A stretch of 53,791 nucleotides of DNA from Mycobacterium sp. D16Q14 (GCA_002013415.1 MAEX01000027.1:1-53791), one strand, 5' to 3'. Numbered from the stretch's first letter, positions 31,277 through 38,960 are shown. The notes: generated by a model not told the origin, from the letters alone. A program made the numbers and translations.

Positions 31277-32468
31277 GTAGCCCTTTCCACCCGGCCGCGA
31301 AGCTTTTCCACTGCGCCAGCGTGCGCATCTCGGCGTCCTCGGTCACCCAGCCGTACGTTGAGAGCGTGGTTTGCATGTCTTGATGACCTAGGCGCCGCAT
31401 CACCACATGTGGCGGTACCCCCGACAACAGCAACGCGGTGGCGTGGGTGTGACGCAGCCAATGCGGCGACCACTGCTGCGGTAGGACACCGCGGGCACCC
31501 TTGGTGATTGAGCGGACCTTGGTGTACACCGATTCTGGTCGCAGCGGCGCGAACAGTGGACCGCCGGCGAGGTTGACGAACACGAAATGGGTGTTCAGGT
31601 TCTCAACGAGTTCGTCGGCGCCGACATCGACGAGCTGCCACACGTACGCCGAGTACAGCGCTTCCAGATCGTCGCCGATGTAGATGCGGCGGGCGCCGCC
31701 TTTGACCCGCACTCCGTGGGGATGGTCTTGGCGGGGCACCACCTCGATCCATGGGGTACCGCCGGCGCCGATATGAATATCGTTGTGCCGAAGCGATAAT
31801 GCTTCACCAAGGCGCATTCCCGTCTCGGCCAGCGTGGCGAACAGCAGCCGGTCCCGCAGCGCTGACGGGGACCCCGACCAGGTGCCGTCGGTGTTCTGGG
31901 TAGCGCACGCGTCGATGATGGTGCCCACTTGGGTGGGTAGCAGAACCGGTGTGCGGCAGATGTTCCCGGTTTTGGTGCGGTAGATCGGCCGCGGCTGGGG
32001 TGCGCGGCGTCCGACTCCGGCCAGCAGGGGAATGTAGCGGGACCGTCCACGCTTGCCGAGGGTGCCGTAAAGCCGCTGATATGGGCCATCGAGGTGGTGT
32101 GCGTGGGCGTGATAGCGGTAGAACGCCAGCACTGCGGCGGCCCGCTGCTGCACCGAAGAAGGGGCCAACCACACCCCGGGCGCGCCGATGCGGGCGGTGC
32201 CCGGCAGATCCCCGGTCCGCAGGTAGGTCAGGAACTGTCCGAACATCGCCGTCGAGATGTCGGTCCAGGCGGTGTCTGTGGCCTCCAAAACATCCCACCA
32301 GGTGGCCAGTCCTGCCGCATAGCCGCGCACGGTGTTTGGGGAGGCCTGATCATCACGCAGGAACTGCAGATACTCCGCGACCGGCGCGATGGGCAGATAG
32401 TCGGCGCCCACGACCGTGTAGGAGCAGCTGCCATCGGCGGGCGACACCATCCGCTGTACTCGCGCCAC
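31260..32468 (-). CDS. tnpA: TnpA-like tyrosine recombinase of the Tn554-like element
   Basis: This 402-residue tyrosine recombinase has an N-terminal SAM-like core-binding domain (FLRDDQASPNTVRGYAAGLATW) and a catalytic domain with Arg in AETGMRLGEALSL, HWLRHTHATALLLSG, GHQDMQT, and Tyr in STYGWV. Length and order match TnpA of Tn554-family elements (TnpA, TnpB, TnpC in one operon). It is the first gene of the operon. Confidence 0.9.
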   Translation of the reverse strand: MARVQRMVSPADGSCSYTVVGADYLPIAPVAEYLQFLRDDQASPNTVRGYAAGLATWWDVLEATDTAWTDISTAMFGQFLTYLRTGDLPGTARIGAPGVWLAPSSVQQRAAAVLAFYRYHAHAHHLDGPYQRLYGTLGKRGRSRYIPLLAGVGRRAPQPRPIYRTKTGNICRTPVLLPTQVGTIIDACATQNTDGTWSGSPSALRDRLLFATLAETGMRLGEALSLRHNDIHIGAGGTPWIEVVPRQDHPHGVRVKGGARRIYIGDDLEALYSAYVWQLVDVGADELVENLNTHFVFVNLAGGPLFAPLRPESVYTKVRSITKGARGVLPQQWSPHWLRHTHATALLLSGVPPHVVMRRLGHQDMQTTLSTYGWVTEDAEMRTLAQWKSFAAGWKGLHDDPT

Positions 32469-32490
32469 CGATGATCACCCGCCCACGGTG

Positions 32491-33687
32491 TCAGGCTCGA
32501 CGCTGCCGGTACGCGGCGAAATCTGCGACACCACTGCGCATCACGCGGGCGGGCGGCGGCTTGACCGGTGCGGCGGCGTAGCGCTGTCCGACCAGGAATT
32601 CATGGAGCACATCCAGCGGCCAAATGACCTGGTGGGCGGCCAGGGCCTCGGGAGAGCTGACCCCGTAGGCGAACTCAATCCACTTACTCATCAAGCGGGG
32701 GCGCTCTGGGAGTCGCTCATCCCATCCGGGCTCTGTTCTGCCCCAAGTGAACCCGGTGTCGGCGTTGATCCGCGTGTACAGCTGGGTCCGCAGCATTTCG
32801 TAACGGTCCTCATCCAAGGCTCCGCGATCATAGAAATGACGTAGCAGCGCCCCGATGGAGATACCCCATTTCTGTTTCACCGGAATCAAGTTCAGCAACG
32901 ACGGCACGTTCTTCACCGCTTTCGATGCCACCGCAAACGGCGCCAAGAATTCCGAGGCGAACCGAGACGCTTGGTCTTCGTGCTCGTCGGTCAGCTCCGC
33001 GGCATCGGTGTGCAGCACCAAATGCCCCAACTCGTGCGCCAGCGTCCACCGCGTGCGCTCCCAAGAGTCCAGCTCCCGCAACACAATCAGCGGTCGTTCC
33101 TGGAACTCGCCCACCCACGTGGAGCATCCCAGGTGTTTTTCTAGCCGTCCCCGAGAATTATCTTCGGGTGTCTTGGCGCCGAAACGCTCGTGTCTCATCA
33201 CCACCGGGATCCCGCCGCGCTCCAACAGATGGGTCAGATCGCTGATCGGTGCATCAGGTTCGACCCCCAAGCATTGGCGAGCGTGCCGCGCCGCGGCGAT
33301 CGGGTCACGATCAGGAGCCGCCGAGATCCGCACCGGCGGCAACTTGTGCCGAGTATCGAGCTCCAACAGAAAATCGCCCGATAACGCGATAAACTGCGCC
33401 ATCCGATTCTTCTCGGTCTCGGTAGTGGACTTGGGTGTGCGGAACAACAGATGGTCAGGCTCCACCAGACACACCGGGGTCGCTGTGAAAAACCTTGCCG
33501 GAAAACGCAAAACCTCGGTCAGCGACTGCAGTTCGTCCTCGGATAGGCACGTCGTGTCGGCGCGCTCCAGCCGTGACAAACGAGCACCGGACCAGCCCAC
33601 CGCGTCCATCACCGACTTTGCTGTCAACCGCCGCATCAAGCGGGCCTGGCGGGCCCGTAACCCATAAATTTCAATCGTCTTCGTCAT
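32491..33687 (-). CDS. XRE regulator fused to ImmA/IrrE-type metallopeptidase
   Basis: This 398-residue protein has an N-terminal helix-turn-helix (LMRRLTAKSVMDAVGWSGARL, about residues 17-40), a middle linker, and an M78 peptidase domain with HELGHLVLH near residue 217 and a downstream Glu-rich AELTDEHEDQASRFASEFL. Proteins of this type cleave a partner repressor to induce mobile elements (ImmA of ICEBs1) or stress genes (IrrE). The XRE repressor at 34880 is the obvious candidate partner. It lies just upstream of the tnp operon on the same strand. Confidence 0.88.
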   Translation of the reverse strand: MTKTIEIYGLRARQARLMRRLTAKSVMDAVGWSGARLSRLERADTTCLSEDELQSLTEVLRFPARFFTATPVCLVEPDHLLFRTPKSTTETEKNRMAQFIALSGDFLLELDTRHKLPPVRISAAPDRDPIAAARHARQCLGVEPDAPISDLTHLLERGGIPVVMRHERFGAKTPEDNSRGRLEKHLGCSTWVGEFQERPLIVLRELDSWERTRWTLAHELGHLVLHTDAAELTDEHEDQASRFASEFLAPFAVASKAVKNVPSLLNLIPVKQKWGISIGALLRHFYDRGALDEDRYEMLRTQLYTRINADTGFTWGRTEPGWDERLPERPRLMSKWIEFAYGVSSPEALAAHQVIWPLDVLHEFLVGQRYAAAPVKPPPARVMRSGVADFAAYRQRRA

Positions 33688-33745
33688 CGCGATCCCGATT
33701 CAACACCACTACCGACAACGCTAACTGGCGGGTGTGACAAACGCG

Positions 33746-34711
33746 TCACGCTGGATCGGGACCAGAACCCTCTTGGCTGTCCTGGCCGAAATCCTCGAAA
33801 TCGCGGTCGTGCTCGTCTTGCTGATCCTGGCGGGGTACCGCCGACTTCGGTAGCGGTGCTGAGGCCACAATCACGATCTTGGCGCCATCGTCGATACCGA
33901 TCACCGCCGCTAAGAACACTTCCGGCACGTGGTAGGCGTCCGGACTGAGCGTCCACAGCACGTACCAGTCGTAGCCAAGTGCATCCTCCTGCGGCTCCTC
34001 GGAATCCTCGTCGGTGGCCGGCGGCTCCTCCTGGTCGGCTGCCGCCACCTGCCATTGGTTGGCGATCTGTTCGGCAGCCTCCGACTCCTGCGGCTCCTCG
34101 TCGACCGCCGTCTCCTCCTCGACCGGCACCCCCTCTTCCCACTCCAACGGCTGCCGCGGCTGATCGAATTGGCCACTGATGGTCAACTGCCCGTCGCGGA
34201 TCTCCTGCTCCGGATCGGCCGGCGTCGGCTGCTCGGCGTCCGCCTCGGTGCTCTCCTGGTCGAGGGCCTGTTGACCCTCGATGGCCTCCAGCGCCGCCGT
34301 CCGCTGCCTTTTCGGGGGAAGGATTATCAGCCGCTCCCGATCGGCGATCACCTTCGAGGGTGCCTTGCGGACCCGAAACTGGCCGCCGCGTCCATCGAGT
34401 AGCACCACCGACATACCCTGCCCACACATCGTGGACAAGGCCCCCGCCTGCGGGGTGAAGATGGACTGCTGCGGCCCGTCTCCCTCGATCAACGCCCCGT
34501 CGCCGTCCCGGGCGATCCGCAACTGCAGCAGCAGCCCACGCACCGACGTGCAGTGCAACTGGCCGTGCATCTCCGCCGGGTCGGGGAACTCGGTCTCCCA
34601 TATTTGCGCAGCCCGCAGCACCATTGCCGCAATATCCTTGCGCAGCTGCGCAAACGCGCCATGATGCTGGCGAACCAAGTCGTCGCACTGCATCTGGACC
34701 TTTAGGTTCAT
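33746..34711 (-). CDS. Acidic protein of unknown function in the island control cassette
   Basis: This 321-residue protein is not recognised. The N-terminal 140 residues look folded (DDLVRQHHGAFAQLRKDIA, LSTMCGQGMSVVLLDGRGG). The middle, about 145-245, is highly acidic and low-complexity (Glu/Asp/Gln-rich). A compact C-terminal part reads GYDWYVLWTLSPDAYHVP, AAVIGIDDGAKIVIVA, and then an acidic tail. There is no signal or membrane segment. It lies between the XRE repressor and the XRE-peptidase on the same strand, so a role in controlling element mobility or stress sensing is possible. Confidence 0.7.
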   Translation of the reverse strand: MNLKVQMQCDDLVRQHHGAFAQLRKDIAAMVLRAAQIWETEFPDPAEMHGQLHCTSVRGLLLQLRIARDGDGALIEGDGPQQSIFTPQAGALSTMCGQGMSVVLLDGRGGQFRVRKAPSKVIADRERLIILPPKRQRTAALEAIEGQQALDQESTEADAEQPTPADPEQEIRDGQLTISGQFDQPRQPLEWEEGVPVEEETAVDEEPQESEAAEQIANQWQVAAADQEEPPATDEDSEEPQEDALGYDWYVLWTLSPDAYHVPEVFLAAVIGIDDGAKIVIVASAPLPKSAVPRQDQQDEHDRDFEDFGQDSQEGSGPDPA

Positions 34712-34766
34712 GGCTGAAGGATTCCATATGCGAACCTACTCCGCAATAGGTATAGGCATGTTTTTC

Positions 34767-34825
34767 TTCATGCCATGTGGCAACGCTCGCCCGCCCGCTA
34801 CCGGGCTGGCGCCACGTGGCATGAA
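34767..34825. repeat. Long inverted repeat upstream of the acidic protein gene
   Basis: Arms 34767-34781 and 34811-34825 match at 14 of 15 positions around a 29-base loop, with core CATGCCA/TGGCATG. It lies between the XRE gene and the acidic protein gene. It could be a terminator/attenuator hairpin or an operator. Confidence 0.5.
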
Positions 34826-34879
34826 TATCGCGCCTGGCCCCGCGTTCCATATCAACGGTCATGATCGACTCCGCTGCGG

Positions 34880-35140
34880 TCATCGCCGCTGTCCTTTCGT
34901 GGTCATCACCTTGTCCACCAACTGGTTCAGCGGTGTATTGAGCACCTGGGCCACTTGCGCGACCAAGAAGAATCCAGGTGTGGCCGTGCCGCCCTGCTCC
35001 AACTTGCGCAGCGTGTCCAGCGGCACCCCGGCCTCATTGGCCACCTCTGCGGCCGTGCGCGTTCCCCGCAGCCTGCGCAACTCCTTGCCCAGCTTTTCAC
35101 CCTGTACGCGTTGGGTATTGGACAGCGCTGGCCGCGGCAT
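34880..35140 (-). CDS. Small XRE-family repressor
   Basis: This 86-residue single-domain helix-turn-helix protein has LGKELRRLRGTRTAAEVANEAGV, PLDTLRKLEQGGTATPGFF and a third helix LVAQVAQVLNTPLNQLV. It is a Cro/CI-type DNA-binding protein. A dyad with perfect 9-base arms begins four bases upstream of its ATG, indicating autorepression. It heads the cassette XRE - acidic protein - XRE-ImmA. Confidence 0.88.
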   Translation of the reverse strand: MPRPALSNTQRVQGEKLGKELRRLRGTRTAAEVANEAGVPLDTLRKLEQGGTATPGFFLVAQVAQVLNTPLNQLVDKVMTTKGQRR

Positions 35141-35143
35141 GCA

Positions 35144-35167
35144 GATAACTATACGCGGATAGTTATC
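35144..35167. promoter_or_regulatory. Operator of the XRE repressor
   Basis: Perfect inverted arms GATAACTAT and ATAGTTATC flank a 6-base centre, and a further half-site-like TATAGTTAT follows at 35172-35180. The AT-rich site stands out in this GC-rich DNA and touches the start of the XRE gene. Confidence 0.75.
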
Positions 35168-35220
35168 ACAGTATAGTTATATTCCTGGGGTGAGTTTTAC
35201 TTCGGCAAGATGATGTCGAT

Positions 35221-35421
35221 CTACTTGATTCGTTGTTGGCGAGCCTGGCGGGCCTGCTCTTTGAACGACTCTTCGACATCACCGAAGCGCTCGACGTATC
35301 GGTCGCCGATCTCGTCTCCGACGATGACCGCTGGCTGTCGTTGGTAACAGCGAGACAGCACCCCGTCCAACGCACAGCGCAACTCGCGTGTGGGACACAT
35401 GTAGCCGACCGAACGGCCCAC
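35221..35421 (-). CDS. Possible small protein at the right end of the island
   Basis: This 66-residue frame reads MCPTRELRC, AVIVGDEIGDRYVERF and a charged helical end KEQARQARQQRIK. It is not recognised. The helical, charged C-terminus and the position between the element end and the control cassette would suit an excisionase-like or accessory factor, but there is no clear ribosome site. It could be a chance frame. Confidence 0.3.
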   Translation of the reverse strand: MGRSVGYMCPTRELRCALDGVLSRCYQRQPAVIVGDEIGDRYVERFGDVEESFKEQARQARQQRIK

Positions 35422-35449
35422 ATCGCCGACCCGATATACATGTGTCCCA
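35391..35449. repeat. 13-base perfect inverted repeat near the right end
   Basis: TGGGACACATGTA (35391-35403) and its exact inverse complement (35437-35449) flank 33 bases, about 50 bases inside the right terminus. It probably forms a recombinase or accessory-protein arm site. Confidence 0.55.
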
Positions 35450-35489
35450 CCGCTGGAACAGGAATGAAGCTCAGATCTAGCTGTGCCGG

Positions 35490-35506
35490 TACAGATAAAT
35501 CGGCCA
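35490..35506. repeat. Right terminal inverted repeat and flanking direct repeat
   Basis: TACAGATAAAT (35490-35500) is the inverse of the left end with one mismatch, followed at once by the direct repeat CGGCCA (35501-35506). Chromosomal tadA sequence resumes within or just after this repeat. Confidence 0.65.
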
Positions 35507-35678
35507 ATGTGTTTGTCATATCAGAAGATTTGGAAACATCCGGAGACTGACCGAGATCGCAGTGGTCTGCAAGGGTGAGGATGGGATTGCGCGGGTGATA
35601 CCAGCATGGAACGTTGACGGCAGGACTTGTTCCGGTGCGGCGCAGCTCGACGCGTTGATCGCACGGTGTGTGACATGA
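35505..35678 (+). pseudogene. tadA: tadA 3' remnant
   Basis: In frame, CAA TGT GTT onward translates to QCVCHIRRFGNIRRLTEIAVV, then KGEDGIARVIPAW and LDALIARCVT, stopping at TGA 35676-35678. This is the conserved C-terminal end of TadA, which follows HSQFAAAI in the left fragment. The stop overlaps the tadB ATG as ATGA, the normal coupling in tad operons. Cut off from its own start, this segment cannot be translated as TadA, and coupling of tadB translation is lost. Confidence 0.85.
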
Positions 35679-36448
35679 TGCAGGCTCTGCTGCTACTAGC
35701 CGCCGCATTTCTCCTTGTGCCGCAGAGGCACTCGCGGATAGGGCGGGGTGGGGTATCTCCTCGGCGGTGGAACGGAAAACTGGTGGCGGCACCATGGGGT
35801 GGTCTGATGCTGATAGCCGTGTGGTTGTTGCCGTTGTCGGTGGTGCTGGCGGTGGGCATTGCTGGCGGCACGCTGTGTGTGCGGTGGCGCCGTCGTCGAC
35901 GGTTGAGAGTCCAATCGGAGGAACTGATCGTCTTGGAGTCTTGTCTCGAGGTGATTGTCGGTGAGCTGAGGGCGGGCGCGCATCCTGTGCACGCGTTCGA
36001 GGTCACTGCAGCAGAGCTTGGCGGAACAACCGGGGAGGTGTTCGCCGCCATCGCCTCCCGCGCGCGCCTGGGGGTGACGCTCGATCCGGCCGTGCCGAGG
36101 TCGGGTCCATTGGCAGCGCAGTGGGGCCGGATCAGCCGTGGCTGGATGCTGGCTCAGCGTCACGGCCTCGCCGTCGCGGACCTGCTCGATGTGTGTAGAA
36201 CGGATCTACAAGAACAGCAACGATTTACGGCACGGGTGAATGCTGGCCTCGCGGGGCCGCGTGCGACGGCAGCGGTACTTACCGGACTACCGGCAGCAGG
36301 AATCGGGCTCGGGCAGATGATCGGAGCCAAGCCGCTGAGCGTGCTCTGTGCGGGCGGACTGGGTGGCGTGCTACTCGTTGTCGGGGTGGCGTTGGCATCT
36401 GTCGGTCTGCTGTGGTCCGACGTAATCACCGCGAAGGCATTGCGGTGA
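35675..36448 (+). CDS. tadB: Tad/Flp pilus inner-membrane protein TadB
   Basis: This 257-residue T2SF-type platform protein has N-terminal membrane helices (ALLLLAAAFLLV, LIAVWLLPLSVVLAVGIAG), a cytoplasmic domain (LEVIVGELRAGAHPVHAFE) and C-terminal helices (LGGVLLVVGVALASVGLLW). ATG 35675 overlaps the tadA stop. With TadC and TadA it forms the pilus assembly platform. The island now separates it from the tadA promoter by 32 kb, so expression must rely on another promoter, if any. Confidence 0.88.
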   Translation: MMQALLLLAAAFLLVPQRHSRIGRGGVSPRRWNGKLVAAPWGGLMLIAVWLLPLSVVLAVGIAGGTLCVRWRRRRRLRVQSEELIVLESCLEVIVGELRAGAHPVHAFEVTAAELGGTTGEVFAAIASRARLGVTLDPAVPRSGPLAAQWGRISRGWMLAQRHGLAVADLLDVCRTDLQEQQRFTARVNAGLAGPRATAAVLTGLPAAGIGLGQMIGAKPLSVLCAGGLGGVLLVVGVALASVGLLWSDVITAKALR

Positions 36449-37029
36449 TTACGGCTCTGCTGCTGCTTGCCTCGGCAACCTTGAGCCTGCCGGGGGCGTT
36501 GCGGGCCCGTACGAGGCTGTCGTGTGGTGATGCACCTGTCACGGCGGATCGCGACACCACCGAAAAGGGTTTGTTAGGAATGGCGTTCAGCCTTGACATG
36601 CTGAGTGTGTGCCTTCGATCGGGGATGCCAGTGGCGACTGCGGCGTTGGTGGTGTCCTTCTGCGCGCCATCAGAATTGGCCCGTGTCCTGAACCGTGCGG
36701 GAGAGATGCTCGCCTTGGGTGCGTCACCGTCGGCGGCCTGGGCTGACGCAGGATCTGCGGATGATCTGGGATACGAGCAGCGGCAGGCGCTGGCCAGATT
36801 GGCACGGCGATCGGCCGACTCCGGTGCGGTGATGGCTGCGGGGTTTGCGTCGCTGGCCGTTCAGTGTCGTCGGGATGCGGTCGACTCGGCCGTGGCTACC
36901 GCCGAGCGCGCCGGTGTGCTCATCGGTGCGCCACTGGGGTTGTGCTTTCTGCCGTCATTCGTCTGCCTGGGCATCGTGCCTGTCGTCATGGGTTTGGCGA
37001 GGGATGTGTTCAGCAGCGGTGTGCTGTGA
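36445..37029 (+). CDS. tadC: Tad/Flp pilus inner-membrane protein TadC
   Basis: This 194-residue second platform protein (T2SF type) has a hydrophobic N-terminus (ITALLLLASATLSLPGAL), a cytoplasmic helical part (LDMLSVCLRSGMPVATAAL, YEQRQALARLARRSADSG) and C-terminal helices around LCFLPSFVCLGIVPVVMG. GTG 36445 overlaps the tadB stop (GTGA). It corresponds to Rv3657c. Confidence 0.85.
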   Translation: MITALLLLASATLSLPGALRARTRLSCGDAPVTADRDTTEKGLLGMAFSLDMLSVCLRSGMPVATAALVVSFCAPSELARVLNRAGEMLALGASPSAAWADAGSADDLGYEQRQALARLARRSADSGAVMAAGFASLAVQCRRDAVDSAVATAERAGVLIGAPLGLCFLPSFVCLGIVPVVMGLARDVFSSGVL

Positions 37030-37068
37030 TCCGCGGAAGGGCCGCGGGGTCGAGAGGGAGGGAAACCA

Positions 37069-37272
37069 TTGATACACAACATATTGACGAAGCTACGTCG
37101 ACGGCTGGTGGTGGTCGTCAAGTCCGAGGATGGCATGTCCACCGTGGAGTATGCGATCGGCACAATCGCGGCAGCGGCCTTCGGGGCGATCCTCTACACG
37201 GTGGTCACCGGGGACTCGATCGTCAGTGCGCTCACCAACATCATCGCTCGCGCACTCAACACCAGCGTCTAG
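37069..37272 (+). CDS. flp: Flp-type pilin (DUF4244)
   Basis: This 67-residue pilin precursor has a basic N-terminus, a cleavage region KSEDGMSTVEYAIGT and a hydrophobic helix IAAAAFGAILYTVVTGDSIV. The Glu in STVEYA takes the place of the conserved Glu5 of type IV pilins after prepilin cleavage. It corresponds to Rv3656c. The start is TTG 37069 with GAGGGAGGG upstream. Confidence 0.88.
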   Translation: MIHNILTKLRRRLVVVVKSEDGMSTVEYAIGTIAAAAFGAILYTVVTGDSIVSALTNIIARALNTSV

Positions 37273-37598
37273 GCGACGACACCGGAGCCGTCACCGTCGA
37301 GGCCGCCTTCGGCATAGCGGCCTTGGTGGCGGTACTCGTGTTGTGTTCCGCGGGAATCCAGGCGGTATCGATGCAGGTGCGCTGTGTGGACGCCGCGCGG
37401 GAGGCTGCGCGATTGGTGGCACGCGGAGATGACGCCGATGCGAGAACGGTCGTGCAGCGGCTCGCCCCGCGCGGTGCGGTGCTCGAGGTGCGGCGCGACG
37501 GCGACTATGCGGTGGCGCGGGTCGCCGCGACGAGCCGATTGCTGCCTGCCATCACGATTGCCGCCGAGTCGGTTTCGGCGATGGAACCCGAGGGCTGA
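37266..37598 (+). CDS. TadE-like pseudopilin
   Basis: This TadE-family protein of about 105-110 residues has a Gly-Ala-Val-Thr-Val-Glu motif (GAVTVEAAFGIAAL) and one hydrophobic helix (ALVAVLVLCSAGIQAV), then a periplasmic domain (VDAAREAARLVARG, ARVAATSRLL). It is the Rv3655c equivalent. No ATG, GTG or TTG is visible between the pilin stop and the motif, so the true start lies within the pilin gene, or a rare codon is used; the left coordinate is approximate. Confidence 0.75.
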   Translation, partial: RLGDDTGAVTVEAAFGIAALVAVLVLCSAGIQAVSMQVRCVDAAREAARLVARGDDADARTVVQRLAPRGAVLEVRRDGDYAVARVAATSRLLPAITIAAESVSAMEPEG

Positions 37599-37941
37599 CA
37601 ACGGCTCGGCGACCATTGTCGCGGTGGCAATGATGGCGGTGCTGTTGGCGTTGACGGCTGGGTGTGCCGCGGTGGGCGAGGCAGTGGTGGCGCGGCATCG
37701 GGCTCAGGCCGCCGCCGATCTGTCCGCGCTGGCCGGGGCGCAGCGGGCGCTCTACGGCACCGCTCCCGCCTGTGCGGAGGCGACCGTTGCCGCCCGGAGG
37801 ATGGGCGCCGCAGTCACCAACTGCACGGTGGAAGACCTCGATGTTGTTGTTGCTGTGGCTGTTCCGGTGATGCTCGGCCGATTCGGTGTTGGCCAGGCCA
37901 GAGTGGCGGCTCGTGCGGGGCCGGTTGCCGAGGGAGGGTGA
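37558..37941 (+). CDS. Secretion-associated TadE-like protein (Rv3654c type)
   Basis: This protein has a hydrophobic N-terminal helix (ATIVAVAMMAVLLALTAGCAAVG) followed by AVVARHRAQAAADLSALAGAQ, the signature of the helicase/secretion-neighbourhood TadE-like family. It is probably a minor pilin-like component of the Flp system. TTG 37558 overlaps the preceding gene by 41 bases; a shorter GTG start near 37624 would cut the membrane segment, so the longer one is given, with moderate certainty. Confidence 0.72.
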   Translation: MPPSRFRRWNPRADNGSATIVAVAMMAVLLALTAGCAAVGEAVVARHRAQAAADLSALAGAQRALYGTAPACAEATVAARRMGAAVTNCTVEDLDVVVAVAVPVMLGRFGVGQARVAARAGPVAEGG

Positions 37942-38116
37942 CGCAATGACGACTTTCGTGGCTCCGTTCGCGTCGCACCGGGCCAACTGCGACCTCACGT
38001 ACCGTACAAATCAAGCAGCTTTAGCGTGACGCCATTGGTCCAGCCGAAGCCATCTTGCAGCGGGTACTCCCCGCCTACTCCACCACCGGTATTACCGGTT
38101 GAGACCACCGCCGCAT

Positions 38117-38549
38117 CGTGTATGTGTGCGAACCGAAGCGTTCGAAAGCCTATGTGTCGTCGGTGATGTTGCGTGGCGACGGCATGCGGCGTGCATTCGA
38201 TGAGGCGGGCGGCGTCGCCAACGACGTCACACTGGCAAAGGAAGCCGCCACCAGCCTCCTTACTGGTGAGTAACGCCCTTCTGTCATCGTGGCTCATCAT
38301 GATGCACTCGCGGCCGGTGTTCTGGCCGGCGCCAGGGCGACGGGAGTCGCAGTGCCCCAGCAACTGGCGGTCATGGGGTTCGACGACGGAATGCTGGCAG
38401 AAAGCCTCGGCATGACAACAATCCGGCTGTCCTTCGAAGAAGCCGGACGGCTCGGCGCTAGACTTCTGCAGTCCTTGATTAGCAACGCTGAGCAATCCCC
38501 CACCAGGACAGTGCTCATCCCGCAGCTGGTGATCCGCTCCACATCCTGA
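38117..38549 (+). pseudogene. LacI-family regulator remnant
   Basis: The effector-binding domain of a LacI/GalR regulator is readable: DHRRIVYVCEPKRSKAYVSS, LRGDGMRRAFDEAGG, LAAGVLAGARATG, MGFDDGMLAESLGM, RLGARLLQSLI and VIRSTS. The DNA-binding N-terminus is absent, and a TAA stop interrupts the same frame at 38272 (GE-stop-RPS). It is inactive. This is part of the chromosome, outside the island. Confidence 0.8.
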
Positions 38550-38591
38550 ACGACACATTGCTGAGTATGTGGGTACGCACGCTCGTACGCA

Positions 38592-38960
38592 TCAGAGCGC
38601 CGCAACCAGGACCAGTCCACCGCTCATCGCCACGAATGACGTGAACGTGGCGGCCTTGAAGCTGGCGGAGGATGTGATGTTCTCCTTGAACGCCATGGGG
38701 AGAAACAGGGTTGGATTCAGTAGCGCGCCAAAGACCACGACTGCGGCCAGCCAGCCGGGCATGCCCGGTACGGCCAGGCCCACCGCGATCAGGAGTATCC
38801 CCATCATGATGTAGTCCAGGTGGGCCTGCAGAAACCTGCGCCCGTTCGTCACGCCGATGCGCTTGAGTAGTTGCGGGGCAAGGAAGTTCGCGGCCACCGT
38901 CCACCCCATCATCGCGCCGAATGCCAGTTCGGCCAGTCCTATGCGCACCACGAGGTTCAT
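38592..38960 (-). CDS. Small four-helix membrane protein
   Basis: This 122-residue protein has about four hydrophobic segments (LAELAFGAMMGWTVAANF, YIMMGILLIAVGLAVPGM, WLAAVVVFGALLNPTLFL, TSFVAMSGGLVLVAAL). The spacing suggests a DoxX-unlike, unnamed mycobacterial membrane family. Its ATG overlaps the stop of the nitrilase-like gene upstream (ATGA), so the two form an operon. Function is unknown. Confidence 0.75.
   Translation of the reverse strand: MNLVVRIGLAELAFGAMMGWTVAANFLAPQLLKRIGVTNGRRFLQAHLDYIMMGILLIAVGLAVPGMPGWLAAVVVFGALLNPTLFLPMAFKENITSSASFKAATFTSFVAMSGGLVLVAAL

Larger units (their letters stand above)
3312..35500. mobile_element. Tn554-like genomic island carrying copper, arsenic and cadmium resistance
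   Basis: A 32.2-kb insertion splits tadA. Its ends are an 11-base inverted repeat with 10 matches (3312-3322 against 35490-35500), and CGGCCA lies directly outside each. It encodes two tyrosine recombinases and a TnpC-like protein in an overlapping operon (28621-32468), the gene content of Tn554-family elements. Cargo: a RicR-box copper block, a BlaI/M56 block, an ars/cad block and a right-hand regulatory cassette. The flanking genes are collinear with M. tuberculosis once the island is removed. The last few bases of each end are inferred, since Tn554-type recombination can carry donor bases at one end. Confidence 0.85.

Noticed and set aside
33684..34883. 399-residue minus frame overlapping the acidic protein gene
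   Set aside because: Shadow of the 33746-34711 gene; Gly/Arg-rich composition typical of shifted frames.
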